A DNA stretch of 49,111 nucleotides, from NCBI GenBank assembly GCA_910586195.1, contig CAJUHO010000007.1, positions 1 to 49,111 of the forward strand, given 5' to 3'. Below are positions 41,667-49,111 of this stretch, piece by piece. The position numbers and the translations under genes are program-made. This stretch comes from an uncultured Bacilli bacterium. GTDB taxonomy: Bacteria; Bacillota_I; Bacilli_A; RF39; UBA660. The notes under the pieces were generated by a model. The model was given only the letters and a program-made list of their open reading frames with translations, did not search any database and was not told where the DNA came from. Position 1 is the first letter of the stretch, and each line of letters starts with the position of its first letter.

Positions 41667-41774
41667 ATGAAGCAAAAGGGTAATGCCACAAGCCATATTA
41701 AAAATATACATATTAACAAAAGAGTTCTATTACACAATAGTTCCGAAGCTGAAGATTTGCTGCAAAATTATTGA
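41667..41774 (+). CDS. Candidate 35-residue small protein
   Basis: A short frame with a textbook ribosome-binding site, AAGGAGGG, four bases before the ATG. The peptide starts MKQKGNATSHIKNIHINKR and ends AEDLLQNY: basic first half, acidic second. A possible -10 TATAAT (41639-41644) lies upstream without a good -35. A terminator lies about 75 bases downstream on this strand. I know no family. It could be a minor spore protein or a chance frame. Confidence 0.45.
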   Translation: MKQKGNATSHIKNIHINKRVLLHNSSEAEDLLQNY

Positions 41775-41848
41775 AGTTTTCTTATATCCACTAGACTAGT
41801 TTCATTAAGTAAAAATCTAGAGTATATTGATGGACTTATGAATAATTT

Positions 41849-41885
41849 AAAAACGTATTACTTATATAAAAAGTTAATACGTTTT
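41849..41885. terminator. Bidirectional terminator after the GH31 gene
   Basis: AAAACGTATTA (41850-41860) and TAATACGTTTT (41875-41885) pair perfectly, with an inner ACTT/AAGT. Confidence 0.75.
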
Positions 41886-41895
41886 CCTATTTTAA

Positions 41896-44316
41896 TTATA
41901 CTTCGGCAATATATTCTAACAGTTTTAGGAACAATGTCATATATTCCTTCGACAAACCTTTCTTTTTCAACTTACGAATCGCAATACGTTTCTTTTGAAT
42001 GGTTTCTGGTCCAAAAATAATCCCAGCAATTTCTTCTTTTAAGTAAGTGTTAATCTGCAGATCCATTAAGATACTATCAATATCATCATTAATAACACGA
42101 ATAGCATCTATTTCAATATCGCGTCCCTTACAGTTAATTGTTATCTGTCCTATTGTTGGAGCATCGACAACCTCTACTACGAAATCATTACCATCTACAC
42201 CCTTACGAATAGAAAGAGGAGTCGCATTATGAAAGGCTGTAACATCATCCGCTTCTCTGGTATTCCTAAATACCAATTTATAGTTTCGCTTTTCTGGAAC
42301 AATTCCACTTTTTCCCTCAATAGAACGGATAATCACAGTATAATTATTACGTAAATAATTATAATCAATAGAAGTTTTCAAATAGTAACCTTCTTTATAT
42401 AGTGAAGTGATTCCATCATCATCATATAACGTATAGGTATTAGAAACACCAGGGAAAATATGAATTTCCATGTCAGTTGCAAGTCCTGTATTGTTACGAT
42501 CACTTCTATTAGATAAAGGAATAATAGAACCTGCATGAGCAAATATTGGATAATCTTCATCTCGGAAAAATGAAACATATTTCTTAGCCCCAGGAAATTT
42601 TTTACCTGTTGTAAAATCATACCATATACCATCTGGTATAAAGAATCGATGAATGGTACGATTCATAGTGGTATCTTTTTTATGTAGAATAGGGGCTGCC
42701 ATTAACTGCGAACCAAAATAGTATTGATTACGATACAGGCTATCATCATAAATCCATGGATAGTTATAATATAGGGGCTGTACAATTGGCGTACCCATTT
42801 TATGATAGTTATATGCTTCCGTATATAAATATGGAATTAAGCGGTGACGAAGACGCATGTAATTTACTGCAATTGTTTCTGTTTTTACATCCCATAACCA
42901 TGGTTCTCTTTTATAATAAGGTCCACGTGCCGCATGAAAACGGAATATTGGAGAAAATACTGCTAGCTGAACATAACGAATATAGAGTTCTGGATCTTCT
43001 ACTCCTCCATGGTTTCCTGCCACATCATGACTCCACCAAGAGACACCAATATTAGCAGCATTTAATAGCATAAAAGGGATTTTTTTCAATTCTTCCCAAT
43101 TTACTTCTGCACTTCCCGCATAAAGAATTGAATTCTTATGAGGTGCATAAATAGAATTTCTAGAAAGATACAAGGGACGTTTTGCAACATTACGTCCAGA
43201 ATCTAGATATTGGTAATGATTAATGGCCCATAAATTTAATAAATTGTTGCCACCTGCATAGTCATTCCAAAAAAAGTCTATTCCAAGTGACTCTAACGGA
43301 TGTAAAAACACCTTAAAATAAATATCTAATAATTTAGGATTTAAGGGATCAAACATTATAATTTTTGATTGTGTTAATCCCAAATATTTTTCTGCCTGTG
43401 GAAAAAATGCCTCATGTGGATAAATACCCGCTGTAGGATCAAGTTTTAATCCAACTCGAATATTTCTTTCATGAAGTTTTTGAATAGTACCTGTAGGATC
43501 TGGAAATAGGCTTTTATTAAAGGTGAAACCACTCTTTAGACCAATATTTTCTCCCACATTTCGATAATGCCAATCATTATCTAACAATAAAATAGAAATA
43601 GGAATTTTTTTCTTTTCAAATTTTTTGAATAAATCTTCTAATTTTTGATCGCTATATTCAATATTTCTACTCCACCAGTTTCCAAGGGCATAACGAGGAA
43701 TCAAATCTGGGAATCCTGTTAATTTAAAATAATCCACAAGTGCCTGTTGAAAATCTCGATCATACATAAATACATAAATATCTACATTCCCTAAGGGACG
43801 ATCTAATAAGGTTCCATCTTGCGCTAAAAGTTTATTCACACTATCATTAATACTTGCAAAACCTTCAAAGGAATATAACCCTTTATTGTAAACATTGCTG
43901 CTTGGAATATCGACAGAAATCATATTACCATAGGCATTCCGTACTTCTGGATGACCATAATACCATGAACGTTCACGATCCTTATCGTTACTAATTAGAT
44001 TGATTTTTAAGTTTTTCATAGGGTCGATATTATTTCCCTGAAATGGTTGGCCTTTTGCATAAGATAGTCGGAAATAACGAGTAGTGATTTCAATATAATG
44101 AGAATCTTGATTTACTTTACATTCGGGTGGTGGAAAATTCCTGTTTTTAACAAGCTGACTAGGAATATCGACAAAGTTTCCTGCAGGATCATATTCTAGA
44201 CGTACTAGACGTTCCGTAAGTACACTAATACGCCAATTCTGCCCATGAAAAACACACTTTCCAGCGGTGGTAGCATGTGTATAATCAATTTCAAATTGCT
44301 TTCCTAGTGGATACAT
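41896..44316 (-). CDS. Glycoside hydrolase family 31 alpha-glucosidase-like enzyme
   Basis: An 806-residue GH31 protein with no signal peptide, so probably cytosolic. It has an N-terminal beta-sandwich, a (beta/alpha)8 barrel (about 205-560) and C-terminal beta domains. The nucleophile is Asp352 in IDFFWNDYAGG. The acid/base Asp is near residue 433 in WWSHDVAGNHGG. FRFHAARGPYYKREPWLW and RHRLIPYLYTEAYNYHKMG are typical barrel segments. Substrates of GH31 include maltose, isomaltose, alpha-xylosides and sulfoquinovosides, and cannot be fixed here. It starts after GAGGGTGA and is monocistronic; no transporter or regulator is adjacent. Confidence 0.92.
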   Translation of the reverse strand: MYPLGKQFEIDYTHATTAGKCVFHGQNWRISVLTERLVRLEYDPAGNFVDIPSQLVKNRNFPPPECKVNQDSHYIEITTRYFRLSYAKGQPFQGNNIDPMKNLKINLISNDKDRERSWYYGHPEVRNAYGNMISVDIPSSNVYNKGLYSFEGFASINDSVNKLLAQDGTLLDRPLGNVDIYVFMYDRDFQQALVDYFKLTGFPDLIPRYALGNWWSRNIEYSDQKLEDLFKKFEKKKIPISILLLDNDWHYRNVGENIGLKSGFTFNKSLFPDPTGTIQKLHERNIRVGLKLDPTAGIYPHEAFFPQAEKYLGLTQSKIIMFDPLNPKLLDIYFKVFLHPLESLGIDFFWNDYAGGNNLLNLWAINHYQYLDSGRNVAKRPLYLSRNSIYAPHKNSILYAGSAEVNWEELKKIPFMLLNAANIGVSWWSHDVAGNHGGVEDPELYIRYVQLAVFSPIFRFHAARGPYYKREPWLWDVKTETIAVNYMRLRHRLIPYLYTEAYNYHKMGTPIVQPLYYNYPWIYDDSLYRNQYYFGSQLMAAPILHKKDTTMNRTIHRFFIPDGIWYDFTTGKKFPGAKKYVSFFRDEDYPIFAHAGSIIPLSNRSDRNNTGLATDMEIHIFPGVSNTYTLYDDDGITSLYKEGYYLKTSIDYNYLRNNYTVIIRSIEGKSGIVPEKRNYKLVFRNTREADDVTAFHNATPLSIRKGVDGNDFVVEVVDAPTIGQITINCKGRDIEIDAIRVINDDIDSILMDLQINTYLKEEIAGIIFGPETIQKKRIAIRKLKKKGLSKEYMTLFLKLLEYIAEV

Positions 44317-44460
44317 CTCTTCACCCTCTTATTATTCTAGTACTATAATAACATAAAAAATGATGATTTCCAAGGAAAAATATAAGTACAAAAAAAGAAG
44401 AAGACAATATTTTCATATTATTTCTTCTATCCAATATAAATTATTAGAATTTTTCTTCTT

Positions 44461-45588
44461 TTACGACTTATCTAAAAATTTAATATAATACTCATCAAAG
44501 GTAATATTATGATCTTCTATATATTTCGCAATCTCTTTACCAACGTATCGATAATGCCATGATTCATAATTATAACCTGTAATACTTTCAAGACCCTTTG
44601 GATATCTATAAATAAATCCATACTTATAAGAATTATCAAATAACCATTTAGATTCTTTAGATTCTGCAAATATATTAGATGTAGTAGAGGCAAGATCAAA
44701 GCCGAGTCCTGTTTGATGTTCAGAATATCCTGGTTTTGCTACATACCTTAAAACATAGTTATCTCCATAAAGTTTCTGATAAGTTGCCCAGGTTTGTTCT
44801 TGATCTTCATAACTACGATAACAAGAGTTTACTAAAATATGCATATCCTCTTTTTCAGCGTCTTTTTGCATTTTAATAAATGCTTGATACGCCTCATTAT
44901 TTGCTTGAACCTTATCATTGGTAACTGTATATTTCTTATTTATTGTTACTAAGTCATCTACTTTAAATTTCTTACTTAGTCCATGGTGCTTATTAACAAA
45001 CATATCAATAGAAAAATTCTTCACTTCCACAGAATCTTCATAATCTTCTTTATCTAAGTCTAAATTAACATGTAAAACTGTTGTTTCTTCATCTTCACGA
45101 GAATTATCCATATATTGTATATAACGATCATAGTTTTCTAACTTTGCATAAGAGATACTATAGAATTCTTCTAAGTAGCGTATCTTTTTTCTTTTAGTGA
45201 AATCACTAACTGCTTGATCATCACCATGAGAGACAATCATAGAAATTTCATAATCGCTATAGCCTATTTTTATTAGGCGATTAATATTACGAATAAAATG
45301 TTTTTGATTTTGGAATTTAATTTTTTGATAGCGATCTAAGTTTTTCTCCTCATAATCTATACTTTCAAAAGCAGCATTTAAAGTCTTATTTTCTCCAATT
45401 GACATAATATAATCTTTTTTAAAACTAAATAAAATATTGTGGCTGGCCTTTTGACTGTACCCTATCTTCTCTAGTGTATGAATCTGATAAAAGTAAAAAC
45501 CAACTAGTACTAGCAAAATAACACCAATTATTCCTAAAACTTGTAAAAGACGCACGATTGGTTTTTTTAGTTTCATCTTTTTTTCCAT
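44461..45588 (-). CDS. VanY-type D,D-/L,D-carboxypeptidase (M15B)
   Basis: A 375-residue membrane-anchored zinc peptidase that trims peptidoglycan stem peptides. One N-terminal membrane segment (about 12-35) precedes an unassigned extracellular stalk domain and the catalytic domain (about 255-375). Zinc and catalytic motifs are clear: NSCYRSYEDQEQ, PGYSEHQTGLGFDLAS (His and Asp ligands), YGFIYRYP and ESWHYRYVG (Glu and His). No van regulators are nearby, so it is a housekeeping wall enzyme rather than vancomycin resistance. The ATG at 45588 follows AGGTGAT; the longer frame begins inside that ribosome-binding site. Confidence 0.9.
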   Translation of the reverse strand: MEKKMKLKKPIVRLLQVLGIIGVILLVLVGFYFYQIHTLEKIGYSQKASHNILFSFKKDYIMSIGENKTLNAAFESIDYEEKNLDRYQKIKFQNQKHFIRNINRLIKIGYSDYEISMIVSHGDDQAVSDFTKRKKIRYLEEFYSISYAKLENYDRYIQYMDNSREDEETTVLHVNLDLDKEDYEDSVEVKNFSIDMFVNKHHGLSKKFKVDDLVTINKKYTVTNDKVQANNEAYQAFIKMQKDAEKEDMHILVNSCYRSYEDQEQTWATYQKLYGDNYVLRYVAKPGYSEHQTGLGFDLASTTSNIFAESKESKWLFDNSYKYGFIYRYPKGLESITGYNYESWHYRYVGKEIAKYIEDHNITFDEYYIKFLDKS

Positions 45589-45628
45589 TATAGACATCAC
45601 CTACTATTATTAGTATAACATAAAATCA

Positions 45629-45657
45629 TTGATTTCTAACAAAAAACATGTTATAAT
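45629..45657 (+). promoter_or_regulatory. Sigma-A promoter of the kinase-patatin operon
   Basis: TTGATT (45629-45634), a 17-base spacer and TATAAT (45652-45657) with TGT before it (extended -10). It should drive all four plus-strand genes to 49033. Confidence 0.85.
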
Positions 45658-45685
45658 CTAACCACTTTCAAAGAGGCGATAAAAT

Positions 45686-46405
45686 ATGATTTATTATGTA
45701 AATGGAAAGCCAATTGATATTACCACAAATAGAAAATGCTTCGATAAGGGTAGTGAAGGAAAAGTATACAAAATAGAAGATAAAGTCTACAAACTTTATT
45801 ATCAAAGTTGGCTTACGGAAATGGAAAAGACTCTTGAAAGTCGACATAAAAGGTTATTAGAAATTAACACGCAACAAGTTGGCTTACCAAACGACTTAAT
45901 TTATGATCAACAACATCATTATGCAGGATATGTGTCAGATTATGTCAAACAAACTGCCAATAAAAATAAGGGAATTACTAGAATGCCGAGCAAACATTTC
46001 ATTCGCAATTTAAATATATTACAAAGAGATTTCCAACTATTAGCAGAAAACTGTATTCTAACACGTGATGTTTGTTTTGATAATTATATTTATGATGAAG
46101 AAACTAAAACTATGTACGTAATAGATCCAGGGCGATTTATAACAAAACATAATTTACAAAAAGAGGATTATCAATATAAAAATCAAGTACACTTAAATCA
46201 CTTCATTGAGGAGCTTCTTTATTTAGATTTTGCAGGAGACAATCCTATTTTCTTCTTTATTCCAAATAAAAAAGCACAAAATATTATAAAAAAAATTAAT
46301 GATAAGAAAAAAGATAAAACTTATGGTGAATTTTTTGAACAAGTTTTACCTAACTATACTAATGTAGCGGATTATGTTATAAAAGAAATTATAAAAAAAA
46401 GATAG
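45686..46405 (+). CDS. Protein-kinase-fold protein
   Basis: A 239-residue protein with a compact kinase-like layout. The glycine-rich loop GSEGKVY is at 22-28, a likely ATP-binding Lys at 36, a catalytic-loop-like DVCFDN with Asp128 and Asn133, and a DPG in place of DFG at 147-149. It lacks much of a normal C-lobe, so it may be a small-molecule kinase or a pseudokinase. It starts after GAGGCGAT and leads an operon with a patatin-type lipase, a radical SAM protein and a DNA glycosylase. Substrate unknown. Confidence 0.7.
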   Translation: MIYYVNGKPIDITTNRKCFDKGSEGKVYKIEDKVYKLYYQSWLTEMEKTLESRHKRLLEINTQQVGLPNDLIYDQQHHYAGYVSDYVKQTANKNKGITRMPSKHFIRNLNILQRDFQLLAENCILTRDVCFDNYIYDEETKTMYVIDPGRFITKHNLQKEDYQYKNQVHLNHFIEELLYLDFAGDNPIFFFIPNKKAQNIIKKINDKKKDKTYGEFFEQVLPNYTNVADYVIKEIIKKR

Positions 46406-46418
46406 GAGTAATGAATCA

Positions 46419-47612
46419 ATGAGAGCAGTAGTATTATCAGGGGGAGGCGCAAAGGGCTCCTATCAAATTGGTGTTTGGAAGGCATTAAGACATCTTCGTA
46501 TAAAATATGGTATTGTAACAGGTACCTCTGTAGGTGCTTTAAATGGAGCTCTAATGGTACAAAAGGACTATTTCAAAGCGCTTCTTCTTTGGAAAAGAAT
46601 TAGTATGAAAACATTATTTGGAGAAGATGCATCATTTAATAACAACCGAGAAATATTAAAAATGTTTCGTAATCAATTTTTTAAGCATGGAGGAATTGAG
46701 GTAATACGAATTGAAAATTTAATTAATAAATATATTAATATTAATAAGTTTTTTCATTCTAAAATCAAATATGGCTTAGTCACTGTTAGTGTTAGCAAAA
46801 GAAAAGCTCTTTATTTAACAAAAGATAAAATCAAAAAGGAAAAATTGGCAGACTACTTAATGGCCTCTGCTTCTTGTTATCCTGCTTTTCAAATCAAAGA
46901 AATTGATGAAGCTAGGTATATAGATGGAGGATTTGTTGATAACATGCCCATTAATATGGCCATTGATCTTGGTGCTGATGAGGTAATCGCTGTTGACTTA
47001 AATGCACCTGGTATGATTAGGATGCCTACAAAAAAAAAGGTGCCACTTACTATTATAAAACCCAATAATGAACTTTCTTTCTTTTTAAATTTTGACAAAA
47101 AGCTAGCAAAACGAAATATGCTATTTGGTTATAATGATACCATGAAAAAATTTGGAAAATTGGAAGGACATAAGTATACCTTTAAAAGAGGAAGTATTGC
47201 AAGATGTCATCAAAAATATGATAAAATTTGTTCAAAGTACTTAAAAGATGTATTAAAATCTAAAAAATTAATGAATGAAATTATCAATCTACCATTATTA
47301 AAAAAGGCAAAAAAGAAAAAGTATTCTTTAACAATCATGGAAGAACTCGGAAAAATGTTTGATTTAGATGAGACTAAAATATACAGCTATCAAAAGTTTA
47401 ATAGACAACTAAAGAAGAATGTTTCTCATTACATAAAGAATAAAAACAAAAAAACAAAAAGACGAAGCAAAATAGAAAATTCTAAAATTATCGTAATTGA
47501 TATTTATAATAAACTAAGAAAGGGAAATATCAAAGCAATTCAAAAAAGTTTATTACTAAACCCAGATGAATTCTTAAAGGCTTTATATTTATATGGAATC
47601 TATGAAAAATGA
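46419..47612 (+). CDS. Patatin-like phospholipase
   Basis: A 397-residue protein with an N-terminal patatin domain (about 1-200), which hydrolyses acyl esters of phospholipids. The oxyanion loop GGGAKGSYQ is at 8-16, the nucleophile Ser37 in GTSVG, and the catalytic Asp in YIDGGFVDNMP near residue 170. The C-terminal half is very Lys-rich and helical, possibly binding acidic membrane lipids. No signal peptide. AGGAG lies ten bases before the ATG. It overlaps the radical SAM gene at its 3' end. Confidence 0.88.
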   Translation: MRAVVLSGGGAKGSYQIGVWKALRHLRIKYGIVTGTSVGALNGALMVQKDYFKALLLWKRISMKTLFGEDASFNNNREILKMFRNQFFKHGGIEVIRIENLINKYININKFFHSKIKYGLVTVSVSKRKALYLTKDKIKKEKLADYLMASASCYPAFQIKEIDEARYIDGGFVDNMPINMAIDLGADEVIAVDLNAPGMIRMPTKKKVPLTIIKPNNELSFFLNFDKKLAKRNMLFGYNDTMKKFGKLEGHKYTFKRGSIARCHQKYDKICSKYLKDVLKSKKLMNEIINLPLLKKAKKKKYSLTIMEELGKMFDLDETKIYSYQKFNRQLKKNVSHYIKNKNKKTKRRSKIENSKIIVIDIYNKLRKGNIKAIQKSLLLNPDEFLKALYLYGIYEK

Positions 47613-48555
47613 AAACCCATTTTTATACAGTAATAATAACAAGCGGTATCACACACTAGATTATTATTATAGAAACAAATTTTTAAGTAAAGTATTTAAA
47701 GTCAGTCTTAATGCTGGATTTTCTTGTCCTAATATTGATGGGAAAGTGGGCTATGGAGGATGTATTTATTGTTCAAAGCTTGGCAGTGGAGAGTTTGCTG
47801 GTGATGAACATGATGATTTATTGACTCAATTTGTTATGGTAAAAGATACTTTATTAAAAAAGTGGCCCAGTGCAAAATATATTGGATATTTCCAAGCACA
47901 TACTAACACTTATGCACCAGTTAACGAACTAAAGCAAAAGTATGAAACGATTTTAAAACAAGAAAATGTAATTGGTCTAAATATTGCTACACGTCCTGAT
48001 GCCATTAGTGAGGAATGTTTTTCTTATTTAAAAGAGTTAAATCAAAAAACATATTTAACTATAGAATTGGGGCTGCAAACGATTCATAAAAAAACATCTA
48101 AGCTCATCAATCGTTGTCACAGCTTAGAATGCTTTGAAAACATGGTAAAAAAACTTAGAGAAGCCAATATAGACGTCGTAGTTCATATTATTAATGGACT
48201 TCCCTATGAAACCAAAGAAGATATGATAGAAACTGTGAAATATTTAAATAAACTTGATATTCAGGGAATTAAAATTCATATGTTACATATTTTAAAAGAT
48301 ACTCCATTAGCAATAATGTATGAGGAAAGGCCTTTTCCACTTCTTAGTAAGAAGGAATATATAGATATTGTAGTCGCACAATTAGAATATTTGCGATCAG
48401 AAATTGTTATTCATCGTATTACAGGAGATCCTAAAATAAATGAATTAATAGAACCAGATTGGCTTTTGAAAAAATTTTGTGTGTTAAATGATATCGATAA
48501 AGAAATGGTCAAGAGAAATACATATCAAGGGAGAAAAGTAAAGAATGAAAATTAA
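47593..48555 (+). CDS. YtqA-like radical SAM protein (TIGR01212 type)
   Basis: A 320-residue radical S-adenosylmethionine enzyme. The [4Fe-4S] ligands are Cys45, Cys57 and Cys60 in FSCPNIDGKVGYGGCIYC, a CX11CX2C spacing typical of the YtqA/YhcC group rather than plain CX3CX2C. GSGEFAG, ATRPD and LTIELGLQT follow. Family members are linked to tRNA modification, but the exact reaction is not known to me. The frame starts inside the patatin gene (20-base overlap). Either ATG at 47593 or 47602 could be used; neither has a strong ribosome-binding site, which suggests coupling. Confidence 0.88.
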   Translation: MESMKNENPFLYSNNNKRYHTLDYYYRNKFLSKVFKVSLNAGFSCPNIDGKVGYGGCIYCSKLGSGEFAGDEHDDLLTQFVMVKDTLLKKWPSAKYIGYFQAHTNTYAPVNELKQKYETILKQENVIGLNIATRPDAISEECFSYLKELNQKTYLTIELGLQTIHKKTSKLINRCHSLECFENMVKKLREANIDVVVHIINGLPYETKEDMIETVKYLNKLDIQGIKIHMLHILKDTPLAIMYEERPFPLLSKKEYIDIVVAQLEYLRSEIVIHRITGDPKINELIEPDWLLKKFCVLNDIDKEMVKRNTYQGRKVKNEN

Positions 48556-49033
48556 ACACGAACTACCACCTATTTATGAAAAGGATTCCGAAATTTTAAT
48601 TCTAGGTAGTATTCCTAGTGTAAAATCTAGAGAAGTTGGCTTCTATTATGGACATCCGCAAAATCGTTTTTGGAAAATTCTCGCAATTTTATTTAATGAG
48701 GAATTTCCTATTACAACGGATGAGAAAATAACCTTTTTAAAAAAACATAAAATTGCATTATGGGATGTTTTAGCATCTTGTACTATTACGAAGTCTAGTG
48801 ATGCCTCTATAAAAAATATAAAAACCAATGATATTAATGACATAATACAAAGAAGTAATATCAAAGTAATTTTTACAACTGGTAAAAAAGCATATGATAT
48901 TTATCAAAAAATGATTTTCCCAAAAACTAATATTGAAGCAAGATATTTACCTAGTAGTTCTGCTGCAAATGCTACATATAGTCTCAATCAGTTAGTAAAA
49001 GAATATAGTATTATTAAAAATATAAACGCTTAA
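48545..49033 (+). CDS. DNA-deoxyinosine glycosylase-like protein (UDG superfamily)
   Basis: A 162-residue protein of the uracil-DNA-glycosylase superfamily, close to the group annotated as DNA-deoxyinosine glycosylase, which removes deaminated bases. Motifs: ILILGSIPSVKSRE (motif A), FYYGHPQNRFWKIL, IALWDVLASC and YLPSSSAAN (motif B region). It overlaps the radical SAM gene by 11 bases, with AAGGGAGAAA before the ATG. It is the last gene of the operon and is followed by hairpins. Superfamily membership is sure; substrate specificity is inferred. Confidence 0.85.
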   Translation: MKIKHELPPIYEKDSEILILGSIPSVKSREVGFYYGHPQNRFWKILAILFNEEFPITTDEKITFLKKHKIALWDVLASCTITKSSDASIKNIKTNDINDIIQRSNIKVIFTTGKKAYDIYQKMIFPKTNIEARYLPSSSAANATYSLNQLVKEYSIIKNINA

Positions 49034-49059
49034 CCATCTTTATTATATAAAGATGGTTT
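49032..49059 (+). terminator. Terminator-like hairpin after the operon
   Basis: AACCATCTTTAT (49032-49043) and ATAAAGATGGTT (49047-49058) pair perfectly around TAT. Only a short T-tract follows, so termination may be shared with the next hairpin. Confidence 0.6.
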
Positions 49060-49071
49060 CAGGCTGTTGAC

Positions 49072-49106
49072 AAAGTGGTATACTCAAAAAGAATATACCG
49101 CTTTTT
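49072..49106 (+). terminator. Second terminator-like hairpin at the window end
   Basis: AAAGTGGTATA (49072-49082) and TATACCGCTTT (49094-49104) pair with one G-U, then run into T. It could serve this operon or begin an element beyond the window. Confidence 0.5.
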
Positions 49107-49111
49107 GATTG

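Larger units (their letters stand above)
41600..41895. other. Intergenic region between the leuS promoter and the GH31 gene
   Basis: It contains a 35-codon plus-strand frame with a strong ribosome-binding site (41667-41774) and a bidirectional terminator (41849-41885). About 70 bases between them show nothing clear. Confidence 0.5.

Noticed and set aside
44461..45588. Vancomycin-resistance vanY
   Set aside because: The enzyme family fits, but no vanS/R, vanH/A/X or similar genes surround it; a housekeeping carboxypeptidase is more likely.
49060..49111. Terminal inverted repeat of an insertion sequence at the right end
   Set aside because: The palindrome with a T-run reads as a terminator, and no transposase is visible in the remaining bases. 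The window ends too soon to decide.
1..49111. CRISPR arrays, tRNA or rRNA genes, prophage
   Set aside because: No regularly spaced direct repeats, no cloverleaf or rRNA-like segments, and no phage structural or integrase genes were recognised.

Overview
The window is AT-rich chromosomal DNA from a low-GC, endospore-forming member of the Bacillota, on the Bacilli side. It carries an alpha/beta-type small acid-soluble spore protein with a sigma-G-like promoter, a Cse60-like gene, EzrA, YsxC/EngB, NrnA, YtxG/YtxH-like proteins, T-box-controlled aminoacyl-tRNA synthetases and FemABX-type peptidoglycan enzymes. The content of ackA, a SASP gene, thiI, ezrA, rpsD and tyrS follows the order I recall from the Bacillus subtilis chromosome, with insertions and without nifZ/iscS between thiI and ezrA. 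No rRNA, tRNA, CRISPR array or insertion sequence was seen. A gut Bacilli lineage is plausible but cannot be fixed from the sequence alone.

Layout. 1-2.7 kb: a terminator block, a zinc-ribbon membrane protein, small unknown genes and engB. 2.7-6.1 kb: nrnA and two tandem acetate kinase genes, with a promoter and an operator-like palindrome in front of the downstream one. 6.2-7.8 kb: a HipA/CtkA-like kinase translationally coupled to a 143-residue unknown. 7.8-12.7 kb: SASP, thiI, a pilin-like protein overlapping ezrA, then rpsD on the opposite strand behind a probable S4 leader. 12.7-18.4 kb: an unknown operon (coiled coil, histidine phosphatase, membrane-anchored propeller-like protein) and a divergent YfhO-like membrane protein. 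18.5-20.6 kb: a surface protein with a lectin/FGE-like C-terminal domain behind an invertible promoter. 20.7-25.3 kb: T-box/tyrS and the trmB-lipoprotein-unknown-ytxG-ytxH cluster. 25.4-31.2 kb: a small possible spore protein, three FemABX paralogues and a MurJ-type flippase. 31.3-32.4 kb: cse60 and a Fic-like protein with an altered active site. 32.7-38.5 kb: a giant multidomain surface protein behind a second invertible promoter, and a repeat-plus-sigma-like protein. 38.6-41.6 kb: T-box, a membrane protein and leuS. 41.9-45.6 kb: a GH31 glucosidase and a VanY-type carboxypeptidase. 45.6-49.1 kb: a plus-strand operon of a kinase-like protein, a patatin, a YtqA-like radical SAM protein and a deoxyinosine-glycosylase-like protein.

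The most striking system is a pair of phase-variation switches. Two surface-protein genes, about 16 kb apart, are each preceded by a segment of about 295 bp bounded by inverted repeats. All four repeats share one design: arms CATAAAG and CTTTATG around a 7-bp core. The core is TTAACTG at one locus and GATGATA at the other, inverted within each pair. Each segment holds a good sigma-A-like promoter that in this sequence points away from the gene (OFF) and toward a terminator. A truncated site of the same design, followed by a similar terminator, lies at base 1 and suggests a third switch just outside the window. The recombinase is not in the window.
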